Source: Ketobacter sp036337295
GTDB lineage: Bacteria; Pseudomonadota; Gammaproteobacteria; Pseudomonadales; Ketobacteraceae
NCBI GenBank assembly: GCA_036337295.1
Contig: JAYZEN010000011.1
Coordinates: 62,001-126,000 of the forward strand
Direction of reading: 5' to 3'
Length of the DNA: 64,000 nt
The notes below the pieces were generated by a model. That model made no database searches. It was not told the DNA's origin and saw nothing but the letters and a program-made list of their open reading frames with translations. A program made the translations under genes and the position numbers. The stretch's first letter is position 1, and each line of letters starts with the position of its first letter. This document shows positions 1-8,306 of this stretch, piece by piece.

Positions 1-797
1 ATCGCATTGTATGGGAATCACTCGGGTCAAAAGGCGTGGAGGTGATCGAATCCAGCCTCATTGGCGAAGATCCGGAGCACAACATCATTGCCGCGCTGGA
101 CGACTCCGTGCGCCTGCTGTCGGTCAGCTCCGTGCAGTACGCTAGCGGGCTGGTGCTGGACCTGGAACGACTGGGACAAGCCTGCCGCGAACGCGATATC
201 CTGTTCTGTGTGGACGCCATTCAAAGCATCGGCGCCCTGCCCTTTTCCGTCACGGGGTGCCAGGCGGATTTCGTGGTGGCGGATGGCCACAAGTGGATGC
301 TGGGGCCGGAGGGCCTGGCCCTGTTTTACGTCAGTGACCGCGCTTTGGATCAACTCACGCTGAATCAGTTCGGCTGGCATATGGTGCAGGACCGGGGCAA
401 CTACGACCGCAAAACCTGGGAAATAGCCGAAGACGCCAAGCGGTTCGAATGCGGCAGCCCCAACATGCTGGGCGCCTATGCCCTCAACGCCAGTCTGGGC
501 TTGTTGCTGGAGTACGGACTGGATCAGGTGCACCAGGAGCTGCTGGCCAAAGTCCAATTACTGCAGGAAGCCCTGCAACAACGCAGTGACCTGGAGCTGT
601 TGACGGACCTGGAACGCCCACTAAGATCCGGCATTATCACTTTTCGTCACCGCGGAATTGCGCCAGAATCCTTATTCGCCCAACTGCGGGACCAAGGGGT
701 GGTGTGCGCTTGCCGTGGTGGCGGTGTCCGCTTCTCCCCCCATTTCTACACCCCGGACAGCGTTCTGGCAAAAGCCGTGGAACGGATCCCACAATAA
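1..797 (+). CDS. Class V aminotransferase / cysteine desulfurase-like PLP enzyme (5' end cut by window edge)
   Basis: The reading frame is open from base 3 to the stop at 797, so the N-terminus lies outside the window; the GTG at 36 is only an internal codon. Visible family landmarks are the PLP-pyridine Asp in CVDAIQSIG, the Schiff-base Lys in DGHKWMLGPEG, and a C-terminal small domain ending in the RFSPHFYTP motif typical of NifS/IscS-fold aminotransferases. The short GPEG loop after the Lys and the WHMVQD region resemble the general aminotransferase class V group rather than IscS. The substrate cannot be told. The next gene starts 34 bp downstream on the same strand and may be cotranscribed. 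Confidence 0.85.
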   Translation, partial: RIVWESLGSKGVEVIESSLIGEDPEHNIIAALDDSVRLLSVSSVQYASGLVLDLERLGQACRERDILFCVDAIQSIGALPFSVTGCQADFVVADGHKWMLGPEGLALFYVSDRALDQLTLNQFGWHMVQDRGNYDRKTWEIAEDAKRFECGSPNMLGAYALNASLGLLLEYGLDQVHQELLAKVQLLQEALQQRSDLELLTDLERPLRSGIITFRHRGIAPESLFAQLRDQGVVCACRGGGVRFSPHFYTPDSVLAKAVERIPQ

Positions 798-831
798 ACA
801 GGGTATGCAGGCGTGAAGCAGGAGTACCATC

Positions 832-1797
832 ATGCAGGTTTTTAAACAGTTTATCGCGTTCATCCTGGAATGGCTGACCCGCACCGGTGAGGCAAAGGAG
901 CATGGATTAAGCGATTTTGATCGCATCCGCGCCGAGATCCGGCCCTGTGATGTGGTACTGGTGGAAGGCAGCAGCAAGGCAGACCGCACCATCCAGAATG
1001 TGACCCTTTCCCCCTGGAGTCATGCGGCACTTTACGTTGGCCGCCCCCTGGATATTGTGGACGCTGACCTGAAAACCATTATCAGCCATTTTTTCAACGG
1101 CCCGCCGGACACCCCCCTGCTGATTGAAGCCCGCCTGGGAGAAGGCATCGTGGTCACGCCGCTGACGGAATACGAGCAGGATCACCTCAGAATCTGTCGC
1201 CCCAAAAGCCTCAGCGAAAAAGACGCCAGCCAGGTCATCCGCTTTGGTGTCAATCGTCTGGGTGCGCACAAGGGTGGTGGCTTTCTGTTTGATCTTATCC
1301 GCTTCTTTTTCCCCTGGAGTTTGCTGCCGGCCCGCTGGCGCGGCAGCCTGTTCCGGCGCTGGGCCGGCCGCCATACCAAAAATGTCACCGCGGCCTTTGT
1401 GGCGGAGTGTTTCGGCTTCATCCAGTTTCCGGTTTATCCCCTGGTGAAAATCACCGGAGACCAGGGCGTGCAATTGTTACGTCGGCACCCTGTACTTTGC
1501 ATGCCCTATGAGATCGATCAGTCGCCTAATTTCGAGATCATCAAATACCCGTTCATCGATTTCAAACTCTATGAGCAGGAAAGACTGATCCCCTGGAAAG
1601 GCAGCGGCGTCTATTCAGGGGTGGAGCAGGATCCAGCTCTTGTGTTTAAATCTAACCAGGTCGAATCGGGAGAGGATGAGCCAGTGGCCGGCAGTGGTGC
1701 CGATGCGGGTGGCGACGTCAGCCAGGATGTGAAGGCTCAGGATGCCAAGCCAGATGCCAAAAAAGTCACGCCCATCAACTCACGCCAAGACCAATAG
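832..1797 (+). CDS. YiiX/YebB-like NlpC/P60-type cysteine hydrolase
   Basis: A 321-residue protein. Residues 38-75 carry a permuted papain-fold start (CDVVLVEG ... SPWSHAALYVG) in which His64 is the expected catalytic His, followed by the acidic LIEARLGEGIVV strand. The candidate nucleophile is the Cys in the FVAECFGF segment near residue 190. The C-terminal ~50 residues are low-complexity, rich in Asp, Ala and Lys, and probably disordered. The family includes peptidoglycan or lipid hydrolases and amidases, but the substrate is unknown here. The stop codon sits inside the left arm of a 13-bp inverted repeat (1787-1799). Confidence 0.75.
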   Translation: MQVFKQFIAFILEWLTRTGEAKEHGLSDFDRIRAEIRPCDVVLVEGSSKADRTIQNVTLSPWSHAALYVGRPLDIVDADLKTIISHFFNGPPDTPLLIEARLGEGIVVTPLTEYEQDHLRICRPKSLSEKDASQVIRFGVNRLGAHKGGGFLFDLIRFFFPWSLLPARWRGSLFRRWAGRHTKNVTAAFVAECFGFIQFPVYPLVKITGDQGVQLLRRHPVLCMPYEIDQSPNFEIIKYPFIDFKLYEQERLIPWKGSGVYSGVEQDPALVFKSNQVESGEDEPVAGSGADAGGDVSQDVKAQDAKPDAKKVTPINSRQDQ

Positions 1798-2039
1798 GAA
1801 CGGTAAGTACGCAGGATTAATACGCAAACGTCATACTTATTCTGAAAGCTTTGCAATTCGCTGGTTTTAATTGCTAATAAGTTTAAAAGCTTTCTGGATG
1901 TTTTCGTAACCTCGACAATACTTATCATTACTGATGTTGCTCACTTCCCCCCAAACGTGAGAATGAACATTGGTTGGGTCACCTAGTGTGGTCCAGGTAC
2001 CGAGGATCGAGTACCGCATATTTAACTCCTATTGGTCTT
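1787..2039. repeat. 13-bp inverted repeat pair bounding a ~253-bp segment
   Basis: AAGACCAATAGGA at 1787-1799 recurs as its exact reverse complement at 2027-2039. The segment between them holds the minus-strand small ORF at 1867-2019. The left arm contains the TAG stop of the hydrolase gene; the right arm contains the AGGAG ribosome-binding site of the small ORF. A perfect 13-bp match this close is unlikely by chance. No transposase or target-site duplication was seen, so this could be a miniature element or the arms of an RNA structure. Confidence 0.55.
1867..2019 (-). CDS. Hypothetical 50-aa small protein
   Basis: ATG at 2019 is preceded by AGGAG with 6 nt spacing on the minus strand, and a 50-codon frame runs to TAA at 1867. 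The product starts MRYSILGTWTTLGD and ends KAFKLISN; it is polar, has one Cys, and shows no signal peptide or membrane segment. I do not recognise it. The good ribosome-binding site and its position inside the inverted repeat make it a candidate, but a 50-codon frame can occur by chance, so coding status is uncertain. Confidence 0.35.
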   Translation of the reverse strand: MRYSILGTWTTLGDPTNVHSHVWGEVSNISNDKYCRGYENIQKAFKLISN

Positions 2040-2076
2040 AACCCGGTTCCCCCCCCAGGATACCGGGTTTTTTTTT
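2040..2076 (+). terminator. Rho-independent terminator
   Basis: Stem AACCCGGT/ACCGGGTT with a C-rich 14-nt loop, followed on the plus strand by a run of about nine T. It is placed to end transcripts from the aminotransferase/hydrolase genes, and lies just upstream of the PDC-like gene. Confidence 0.75.
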
Positions 2077-2134
2077 GGCAAGATTTGTGGTCAAAGTGGT
2101 GGGACAAGGATGTTGCAGGCTGGAGAACAATAAT

Positions 2135-2728
2135 TTGAAGCACGTATTGTGTGTGTTACTGATGGTGCTGATGACCCCGCTGTCGGCCCCGTTATTTGCG
2201 CAGATGGATAACACCGAGATCCAGCCCCGCCTGGAGTGCCTGGGCAAGCGTGTTATCGAGTTTTCCCGTGACCCGGTGATCATCGCCAGCGTCAATAACT
2301 ACAATACCTCCCCCCCGGACCCACACCGACTCGACAAACTCTGGCCCACACTGAAGCCAGGAGACACTTATCTGGATTCGATTATCAACAACCCCTCTGG
2401 GCAAGCCATGCGTGACTGGATAAAACGCATTTCCATTCAGGGGGAAGGTCTGCTTATCGGACGCAACGGTGGTTTGGTGGCGGCTACCGAAAAAACTACC
2501 GACTTCTGGCAAGGCGATGAAGCACAATACCTGCAGGCCATCGTGTTGCCTGAAGGGAAAGTGTATGTGCAATCCGAAATGCTGGATGAAAGTACGCACT
2601 TGATGCTGATCAAGATTTCCGCCCCCATCTACAACCCGCGCTCAACCCATGCCATTGGCGTGCTGGTGATCGGGTTTGACCAGTTCGTCATTGATTTTTC
2701 CGAGCCCTGCAAAAACGTACAACCCTAG
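2135..2728 (+). CDS. Secreted PDC/Cache-like sensor-domain protein
   Basis: I place the start at TTG 2135 because GGAG lies 9 nt upstream and the frame then opens directly with a signal peptide (LKHVLCVLLMVLMTPLSAPLFAQ). Starts further upstream would fall in the terminator T-run. The mature part of about 175 residues has the pattern of a single PDC/Cache domain: long N-terminal helix, a WQGDEAQYLQAI segment, and a final strand giving GVLVIGFDQF. No output domain or transmembrane anchor follows, so it may be a free periplasmic ligand-binding protein. Its stop codon shares the CTAG with the stop of convergent rmuC. The ligand is unknown. Confidence 0.6.
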   Translation: MKHVLCVLLMVLMTPLSAPLFAQMDNTEIQPRLECLGKRVIEFSRDPVIIASVNNYNTSPPDPHRLDKLWPTLKPGDTYLDSIINNPSGQAMRDWIKRISIQGEGLLIGRNGGLVAATEKTTDFWQGDEAQYLQAIVLPEGKVYVQSEMLDESTHLMLIKISAPIYNPRSTHAIGVLVIGFDQFVIDFSEPCKNVQP

Positions 2729-4203
2729 CTGGGGGTTTCAGATTCCTCTTCAGGGTCCAACTGCAGGGATTCCGGCATGGATTTACGGGCCTTGGCGCCC
2801 AACGCTTCCAACTGGCTGACCCGACGCACCAGATTCCCCTTCCCGGAAACCAAGCGTTTATGGGCGGTGTCGTAGGCACGCTGGGTTTTGTCGATCTTGT
2901 CCCCGATGTCTTCCAGGGATTCTGCAAACAACACAAACTGATCGTGCAGGTTGCCAGCCTGGCGGGCAATTTCCAGTGCATTGCGGTTCTGGTATTCAAA
3001 GCGCCAGATGTTGTGAATGGTTTTCAGCGTCACCAGCAACGTTGATGGGCACACCAACATAATGTTTTTGTCAAAAGCATCCCCGAACAAGGCGCTGTCG
3101 CTTTCCAGGGCTTTCAGGAACGCCGGCTCAATGGGCACAAACATGAGGACATAGTCCGGCGTGTTGATACCGTACAGATCCTGGTAATTCTTGGCGCTCA
3201 GATCCTTGATATGGGACCGGATCGATTCAATGTGAGCCCGCAGGTTCACATCCTGCTGGGCATCCTCTTCGGCACAGAAGCGCTCCCAGGCAATCAACGA
3301 CACTTTGGAATCGATCACCACGTGCTTGCTCTCCGGCAGGTGCACCACCACGTCCGGGCGCAATCGTTGGCCCGCTTCATTGGTAAAGCTGCCCTGGGTT
3401 TCGTATTCGCGGCCTTTCTGCAGACCGGATGCCTCCAGCACTTTTTCCAACACCATTTCGCCCCAGTTGCCCTGGGCTTTGTTGTCGCCTTTCAAGGCCC
3501 GGGTGAGATTCAGAGCGTCGGTGCTCATGCGGGTGTTCAACTCTTTCAGAGACACGATTTCCTGCAGCAGACTGACCCGGTCGCGGCTCTCCTTGTCGTA
3601 CACATCCTCCACTTTCTTTTTGAATTCGAAGATCTGTTCCTTGAGCGGATTCAGTATCTCCCCCATATTATTTTTATTCTGCTGGGTGAACTTCTCACTC
3701 TTGTCCTCGAACAGTTTGTTGGCGATGTTCTGGAATTCCAGCTTCATCTGTTCTTTGGCTTCCTGCAGCAACTGCAGTTTTTCCTGGGTTTCCCGTTGGG
3801 CTGCTTCCAACCTGGCTTTAAGGTCTTTTACGTCACCGTGTTCACGCTTCAGCTCCAGCTGGTGCTCCACCACCTGGCGTTCGGTGGCCGCCAATTTGTC
3901 CTGCAACAGTTGCTGCTGGCGGCTCTGCTCCTCCGCCTGGGCCAGTCGTTTTTCCGCTTGGCCCAACTGGTTCCTCAAGCGCTCCAGCAATTCGGTCTTT
4001 TCCACTTCACTGCGTTCCAGCAGCGTAAGCTTCTGCTGCTGTTGCTCCAGCGCCTGCTGCTGCAAGGCCGATTCGCGCTCGGTGAGGGCGCGGATTTTTT
4101 CCAGCTGGGCCTGACCTCGAAAATGCCCGATCAATGCTCCCAGTATGGCGCCCAACAGCAGGCCGCCCAGCGCAATCAGCAGTTGTGACAGCTCCATGGT
4201 CAT
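2725..4203 (-). CDS. rmuC: DNA recombination protein RmuC
   Basis: A 492-residue protein with one N-terminal membrane helix (about residues 7-24), a long Gln/Glu-rich coiled coil (about 30-190), then the RmuC PD-(D/E)XK-like domain with the VVVHLPESKHVVIDSKVSL strand and the YVLMFVPIEPAF core. RmuC limits recombination between inverted repeats in E. coli. The start codon overlaps the tatD stop (ATGA), implying translational coupling. An ATG two codons later is also possible. Confidence 0.92.
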   Translation of the reverse strand: MTMELSQLLIALGGLLLGAILGALIGHFRGQAQLEKIRALTERESALQQQALEQQQQKLTLLERSEVEKTELLERLRNQLGQAEKRLAQAEEQSRQQQLLQDKLAATERQVVEHQLELKREHGDVKDLKARLEAAQRETQEKLQLLQEAKEQMKLEFQNIANKLFEDKSEKFTQQNKNNMGEILNPLKEQIFEFKKKVEDVYDKESRDRVSLLQEIVSLKELNTRMSTDALNLTRALKGDNKAQGNWGEMVLEKVLEASGLQKGREYETQGSFTNEAGQRLRPDVVVHLPESKHVVIDSKVSLIAWERFCAEEDAQQDVNLRAHIESIRSHIKDLSAKNYQDLYGINTPDYVLMFVPIEPAFLKALESDSALFGDAFDKNIMLVCPSTLLVTLKTIHNIWRFEYQNRNALEIARQAGNLHDQFVLFAESLEDIGDKIDKTQRAYDTAHKRLVSGKGNLVRRVSQLEALGAKARKSMPESLQLDPEEESETPS

Positions 4204-5006
4204 CCTTGCACTCCAACCTGATCCGCGTTCAAACGCGCTTTGGCAAACACCGTAAAAAAGTTCTCGGTGGTGACACGGGCCACTTCATCCAAACTCAGCC
4301 CTTTGATCTGTGCCAGTTTTTCCGCCACCTCCACCACGTATTGGGGTTCGTTCTGCTTGCCGCGATGGGGAACCGGCGCCAACCAGGGCGCGTCCGTCTC
4401 CACCAGGAGCCGATCCAACGGCAGTGCTTTCACCACGTCGCGCAACTCTGTGGCATTGCGAAACGTGACAATGCCGGAGATGGAGATCATGAAACCCAGA
4501 TCCAACGCCTGCTTCGCCATATCCAGATCTTCGGTAAAGCAATGCAACACACCCTTCACCTCACCCTGGCCAATGTCCCGCAGATCCCGCAAGGTGTCTT
4601 CCTTTGCGCCCCGGGTATGGATGATGAGCGGCAACCGGGACTGTCGCGCCGCTTCGATATGAATGTGGAATCGATCCCGCTGCCATTGCAGATCCCCTTC
4701 CCCATAGAAATAATCCAGGCCGGTTTCACCGATGGCCACCACTTTGGGGTGACGGGCGATGCTCAACAAATCCTCCTGGGTGGGTTCACGGCTTTCCCGA
4801 TACAGCGGATGCACCCCTACCGACGCAAACACCGGGGCATGGCGCTCCGCCAGCGCCACCACCTGGTCGATGTTTTCCAGGTTTATGCCAATACAAAGTA
4901 TGTGGCTGATGTCGCGGTCATAGGCGGCCTGCAGCGCAGCCTCCAGGTCCCCGCCGTGGGCGCTCAGATCCAGCTTGTCCAGATGGCAGTGGGAATCTAC
5001 CAGCAT
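4200..5006 (-). CDS. tatD: TatD-family metal-dependent DNase/hydrolase
   Basis: A 268-residue TIM-barrel hydrolase with the full metal-ligand set: H6 and H8 (HCH), E94 in GETGLDYF, H130 in PLIIHTRGA, H155 in GVLHCFTED, and D205 in ETDAPWLAP. The family has 3'-5' exonuclease activity on DNA and RNA. Position after pilZ in the holB block matches the usual ycfH/tatD locus of pseudomonad-like genomes. It overlaps rmuC by 4 bp. Confidence 0.93.
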   Translation of the reverse strand: MLVDSHCHLDKLDLSAHGGDLEAALQAAYDRDISHILCIGINLENIDQVVALAERHAPVFASVGVHPLYRESREPTQEDLLSIARHPKVVAIGETGLDYFYGEGDLQWQRDRFHIHIEAARQSRLPLIIHTRGAKEDTLRDLRDIGQGEVKGVLHCFTEDLDMAKQALDLGFMISISGIVTFRNATELRDVVKALPLDRLLVETDAPWLAPVPHRGKQNEPQYVVEVAEKLAQIKGLSLDEVARVTTENFFTVFAKARLNADQVGVQG

Positions 5007-5109
5007 GAAATGGATTTTCCTGTTTGGTGTTTAAGTAAGTCGATGACCAACGGATTACCCGTCGGGATTCAGGGCTGTGATTTTACACAGTTCGGAAGGA
5101 TCATTCGAG

Positions 5110-5131
5110 GAGGCCGGGGATCTGGCCTCCG
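5110..5131 (-). other. Hairpin in the pilZ-tatD spacer
   Basis: A perfect 7-bp stem GGAGGCC/GGCCTCC with an 8-nt loop, 26 nt beyond the pilZ stop. No T-run follows on the minus strand, so it is more likely an mRNA-stability or processing element than a terminator. Confidence 0.4.
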
Positions 5132-5157
5132 CAGCGGAACAGAACGGGTCTGTGCCC

Positions 5158-5505
5158 TTACATGGTGTGGGTGGGGCGGTCGGATTCCAGCGCACCGGCC
5201 AGATAGGTTTCAATTTTGGAGCGGGCGGTGTCGTCCTGGTCGTTGAACTGGACCCCGATGCCCGCAGCGCGGTTACCCTGGGCTCCCTTGGGGGTCACCC
5301 AGATGATCTTGCCGGCCACCGGGATCTTCTCTGTCTCTTCCATCAGGTTCAACAGGAGAAAGACCTCCTCCCCCAACTTGTACTGTTTGTTGGTGGGAAT
5401 GAACAGCCCGCCATTGCGGATGAAGGGCATGTACGCAGCATAGAGTACCGCCTTGTCCTTGATGGTGAGGGACAAAATGCCGCTTCGTGAGCCACCTATT
5501 GCCAT
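5158..5505 (-). CDS. pilZ: Type IV pilus-type PilZ domain protein
   Basis: A 115-residue single-domain protein closely resembling the PilZ founder: GILSLTIKDKAVLYAAYMPF, then GGLFIPTN and a GIGVQFND C-terminal strand. It lacks the N-terminal RxxxR c-di-GMP motif, as the true PilZ of type IV pilus assembly does. It lies directly downstream of holB, the standard location. The function in pilus biogenesis (with PilB and FimX in other species) is inferred from the family. Confidence 0.88.
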   Translation of the reverse strand: MAIGGSRSGILSLTIKDKAVLYAAYMPFIRNGGLFIPTNKQYKLGEEVFLLLNLMEETEKIPVAGKIIWVTPKGAQGNRAAGIGVQFNDQDDTARSKIETYLAGALESDRPTHTM

Positions 5506-5569
5506 AATGCTATCGAACCGAATTCATTTATGTTGTTACCAGTTTAGCAGGTGCCCTATCCAATGCCAG

Positions 5570-6577
5570 CTAGCGCAGACCGGCCTGTGACCATTTCAAC
5601 AAAATTTCTTCCAATAATAACTGAGGGTTAGGGTTACCCTGGCTGTTCAACATGCGCTTCACCTGGAGCAGATGATCATGACAGGCGAACAGCCGATCCA
5701 GGTTGATGACGGTGGTAGCAGCCTGCAGGTCCGGCCGCAGATCTTCATTCATGATGGCACTGCCACCACCGGCCACGAGCTTGGCCAGATCAATGTGCCA
5801 GGCCAGTAACCAGGCCAGCACATCCACGATGGGGTACTGGCTCCAGGCCTCCGCTGTGCGCACCGGGTCCCGCTTGCCGCTCAGCACGCCCAGCCAGTGC
5901 TGCAGGACCGTGGCGCGCTCCCCCAACCATTGGCTTTGATTCAGCTCCAGGGCCCGCACCGGGGCTCCACCGGCCACGTTCAGCAGCTTCTCGGATTTGG
6001 CCGTGTCCCCCACCAGCGTATTCAGCCAGGCCAGCGCCTGTTCCCGTCCGGGAATGGGAAAGTCCAATACCTGGCAACGACTGCGGATGGTCGGCAACAC
6101 CCCGGTGATCTGGTGGGACACCAGAATCAGCACCGTGCGCTCCCCCGGCTCCTCCAGAGACTTCAACAGGGCATTGGAGGCATTCACATTCATGGCTTCC
6201 GCCGGGCTGACAATGACAAGGCGAAAACCATCCAATTGCGCTTTCTTGCTGACGAAATCCACCACCTGCCGTACCTGGTCCACCTTGATGGCACGACCGG
6301 GTTCTTCCGGCTCCAGTATGGTCATGTCAGGATGGGAACCCGCCAGATTGAGCTGACACCCTTTACACTTGCCACAGGCGGTATTGGCCACCGGCGTGCT
6401 GCAAAGCAGGTACTGGGCCAGGGCCAGGGCGAACTGGTTCTTACCGGTTCCGGCCTCCCCCCGCAGCATCAGGGCATGGGCCATGCGCTGGTCCTGCAGG
6501 CGGGCCATCAAGCCATCCCAATGGGTGGCCTGCCAGGGCAGGGCTGCCTGCACATGGTTGATATCCGCCAGACTCAT
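5570..6577 (-). CDS. holB: DNA polymerase III delta' subunit
   Basis: The clamp-loader delta' subunit, 335 residues. The start is ATG 6577, which overlaps the tmk stop as ATGA; a TTG three codons upstream is less likely. It has a P-loop-like GEAGTGKN (40-47), a zinc-binding Cys set (about 59, 68, 71, 74), and the SRC motif (TIRSRCQVLDF) characteristic of clamp-loader arginine fingers. It works in the DnaX complex to load the beta clamp. Confidence 0.93.
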   Translation of the reverse strand: MSLADINHVQAALPWQATHWDGLMARLQDQRMAHALMLRGEAGTGKNQFALALAQYLLCSTPVANTACGKCKGCQLNLAGSHPDMTILEPEEPGRAIKVDQVRQVVDFVSKKAQLDGFRLVIVSPAEAMNVNASNALLKSLEEPGERTVLILVSHQITGVLPTIRSRCQVLDFPIPGREQALAWLNTLVGDTAKSEKLLNVAGGAPVRALELNQSQWLGERATVLQHWLGVLSGKRDPVRTAEAWSQYPIVDVLAWLLAWHIDLAKLVAGGGSAIMNEDLRPDLQAATTVINLDRLFACHDHLLQVKRMLNSQGNPNPQLLLEEILLKWSQAGLR

Positions 6578-7221
6578 GCCGTCCAATGCCTCTCTAACGC
6601 CGCCAGCACCCGCCCCAGGTCGTCCTGCACCTGCGCCAGGGGCTGGCTGGCATCCACCAGATGGTAACTGTCCTGACCTTGTGCACGTTGCCGGTACGCA
6701 GTGCGCACCCGCTCAAAGAAGTCCACATCTTCCTGCTCAAAACGATCCAGATCACCCCGATCCCGCGCCCGCGACAGACCGATCTCCACCGGCACATCCA
6801 GCAGAATCACAGCATCCGGGCGCAGACTGCCCTGCACCAGGGCTTCCAGCTGGGCAATCAACGCCTGGTCCATCCCCCGACCGCCGCCCTGATAGGCATA
6901 GGTGGCGTCGGTAAAGCGATCACACAGCACCCAATCGCCCCGTGCCAGTGCCGGCTGGATCACCTGATTCAGGTGTTGGGCCCGGGCCGCAAACACCATC
7001 AGCAACTCCGCGGTCTGATCCACGACCTCCTCCCGGGGTTGCAGCAATAACGCGCGCAACTGCTCCGCCAGGGGAGTGCCACCCGGTTCCCGGGTGCTGA
7101 TGAAAGGGATATTGCGCTGCTGCAACCAGTTGCGGACGTACTCCAGGTTGGTGGTTTTGCCCACCCCTTCGGTACCCTCAACGGTAATGAACTTGCCACG
7201 AGGGGCAATAAGCTGGGTCAT
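6574..7221 (-). CDS. tmk: Thymidylate kinase
   Basis: A 215-residue dTMP kinase. P-loop GTEGVGKTT lies at about 16-24, the DRFTD motif is followed by TYAYQGGGRGM, and the lid RARDRGDLDRFEQE carries catalytic arginines as in the E. coli-type (type II) enzyme. It makes dTDP for DNA synthesis. It lies between mltG and holB and is translationally coupled to holB by a 4-bp overlap. Confidence 0.95.
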   Translation of the reverse strand: MTQLIAPRGKFITVEGTEGVGKTTNLEYVRNWLQQRNIPFISTREPGGTPLAEQLRALLLQPREEVVDQTAELLMVFAARAQHLNQVIQPALARGDWVLCDRFTDATYAYQGGGRGMDQALIAQLEALVQGSLRPDAVILLDVPVEIGLSRARDRGDLDRFEQEDVDFFERVRTAYRQRAQGQDSYHLVDASQPLAQVQDDLGRVLAALERHWTA

Positions 7222-7253
7222 GTAGTCGAAATTCGCTGTCTAAGATTCGCTGG

Positions 7254-8306
7254 CTACTGGGGGCTGGAGCGATAGTCGGCCCGGCGCTTCCACTGGTACT
7301 GGCGCACGGCCTTGGTATGCTCCTGCAAGGTCTCGGAGAAGTGATGACTGCCATCACCTTTGGCCACGAAGTATAACGCGTTTGTGGTGGCAGGATGCAA
7401 GGCCGCTTCGATGGCCGGCAGGGCCGGATTGGCGATGGGGGTTGGCGGCAGCCCGTTGATGCGATAGGTATTGTAGGGACTGTAGGCCTTAAGGTGGGCC
7501 CGGGTGATGTTGCCCCGGTATTGATCCCCCAGCCCATAAATCACGGTGGGATCAGTCTGCAAACGCATTTTTTTGTTCAACCGGTTCACAAACACGCCGG
7601 CGATCAACGCCCGCTCTTCGCCCACAGCGGTTTCCTTTTCCACGATCGAAGCCATGATCAGGGCCTCGTAGGCATCCTTGTAGGGCAAGCCCTCCTGTCG
7701 CTGATCCCAGGCCCGGGCCAGCAGCTCCGCCATTCGCCCATGTGCCCGCCGCAGAATATCCAGATCGGAATCGCCCCGCCGGTAGTGATAGGTGTCAGGA
7801 TAGAACAATCCCTCGGGATGGGTGCGCTCTTCGTCCAGCGCCGCCAGGATCTGAGCATGAGTCATGTCAGGCACACGCTGCATCAACACCGGGTCAGCCT
7901 GCAGCGTCTGCAGAAACTCGTGAAAGCTTTGACCGTTGATCAGGGTCACCGAATACTGGATGACATCACCCTTTTGAATGCGGTCAATGAGTTGATGGGG
8001 AGTGGTGCCCTGGGGCACGGCATACTCACCCGCCTGGATGAAATGCCCCAGCTTGTTGAGCTTGATATACCAACGCAGATAGCGCCCCTGTTCAATCAGG
8101 CCCAGCTGCTCCAGCTCAATGGACAGTCGATACAAAGACGATCCCTGCGGCACGTTCAACACCTGATCCTGCTGCAACCGCATCGGTGCCTCGGCCCATT
8201 GATTCAGCCACGACATTGCGTAGAGCGCAGCCCCGCACGCAACCACTACCAGCACCAACCCAGCCACAAATAATTTTTTCAGAATTGCCAACGATCCTTT
8301 ACCCAC
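7254..8306 (-). CDS. mltG: Endolytic murein transglycosylase MltG
   Basis: A 350-residue YceG-family protein with one N-terminal membrane helix (about 12-30), a LysM-like region (VPQGSSLYRLS), and the catalytic core with the conserved IVEKET motif at 221-226 followed by VFVNRL. It cleaves nascent glycan strands and terminates their elongation. The start is GTG 8306, overlapping pabC; a TTG at 8291 preceded closely by AAAGGA is an alternative. The pabC-mltG-tmk-holB order is widely conserved. Confidence 0.93.
   Translation of the reverse strand: MGKGSLAILKKLFVAGLVLVVVACGAALYAMSWLNQWAEAPMRLQQDQVLNVPQGSSLYRLSIELEQLGLIEQGRYLRWYIKLNKLGHFIQAGEYAVPQGTTPHQLIDRIQKGDVIQYSVTLINGQSFHEFLQTLQADPVLMQRVPDMTHAQILAALDEERTHPEGLFYPDTYHYRRGDSDLDILRRAHGRMAELLARAWDQRQEGLPYKDAYEALIMASIVEKETAVGEERALIAGVFVNRLNKKMRLQTDPTVIYGLGDQYRGNITRAHLKAYSPYNTYRINGLPPTPIANPALPAIEAALHPATTNALYFVAKGDGSHHFSETLQEHTKAVRQYQWKRRADYRSSPQ

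Noticed and set aside
1737..1928. 63-codon minus-strand frame near the end of the YiiX-like gene
   Set aside because: No ribosome-binding site and overlap with both the real gene and the better-supported 50-codon frame at 1867-2019.
3211..4188. Long plus-strand open frame (325 codons) across rmuC
   Set aside because: It is antisense to the well-supported rmuC coiled coil, and the product is a Leu/Gln/Phe-rich artefact of the codon pattern.
5077..5490. 137-codon plus-strand frame over pilZ
   Set aside because: Antisense to a conserved PilZ protein; Gly/Val-rich shadow frame.
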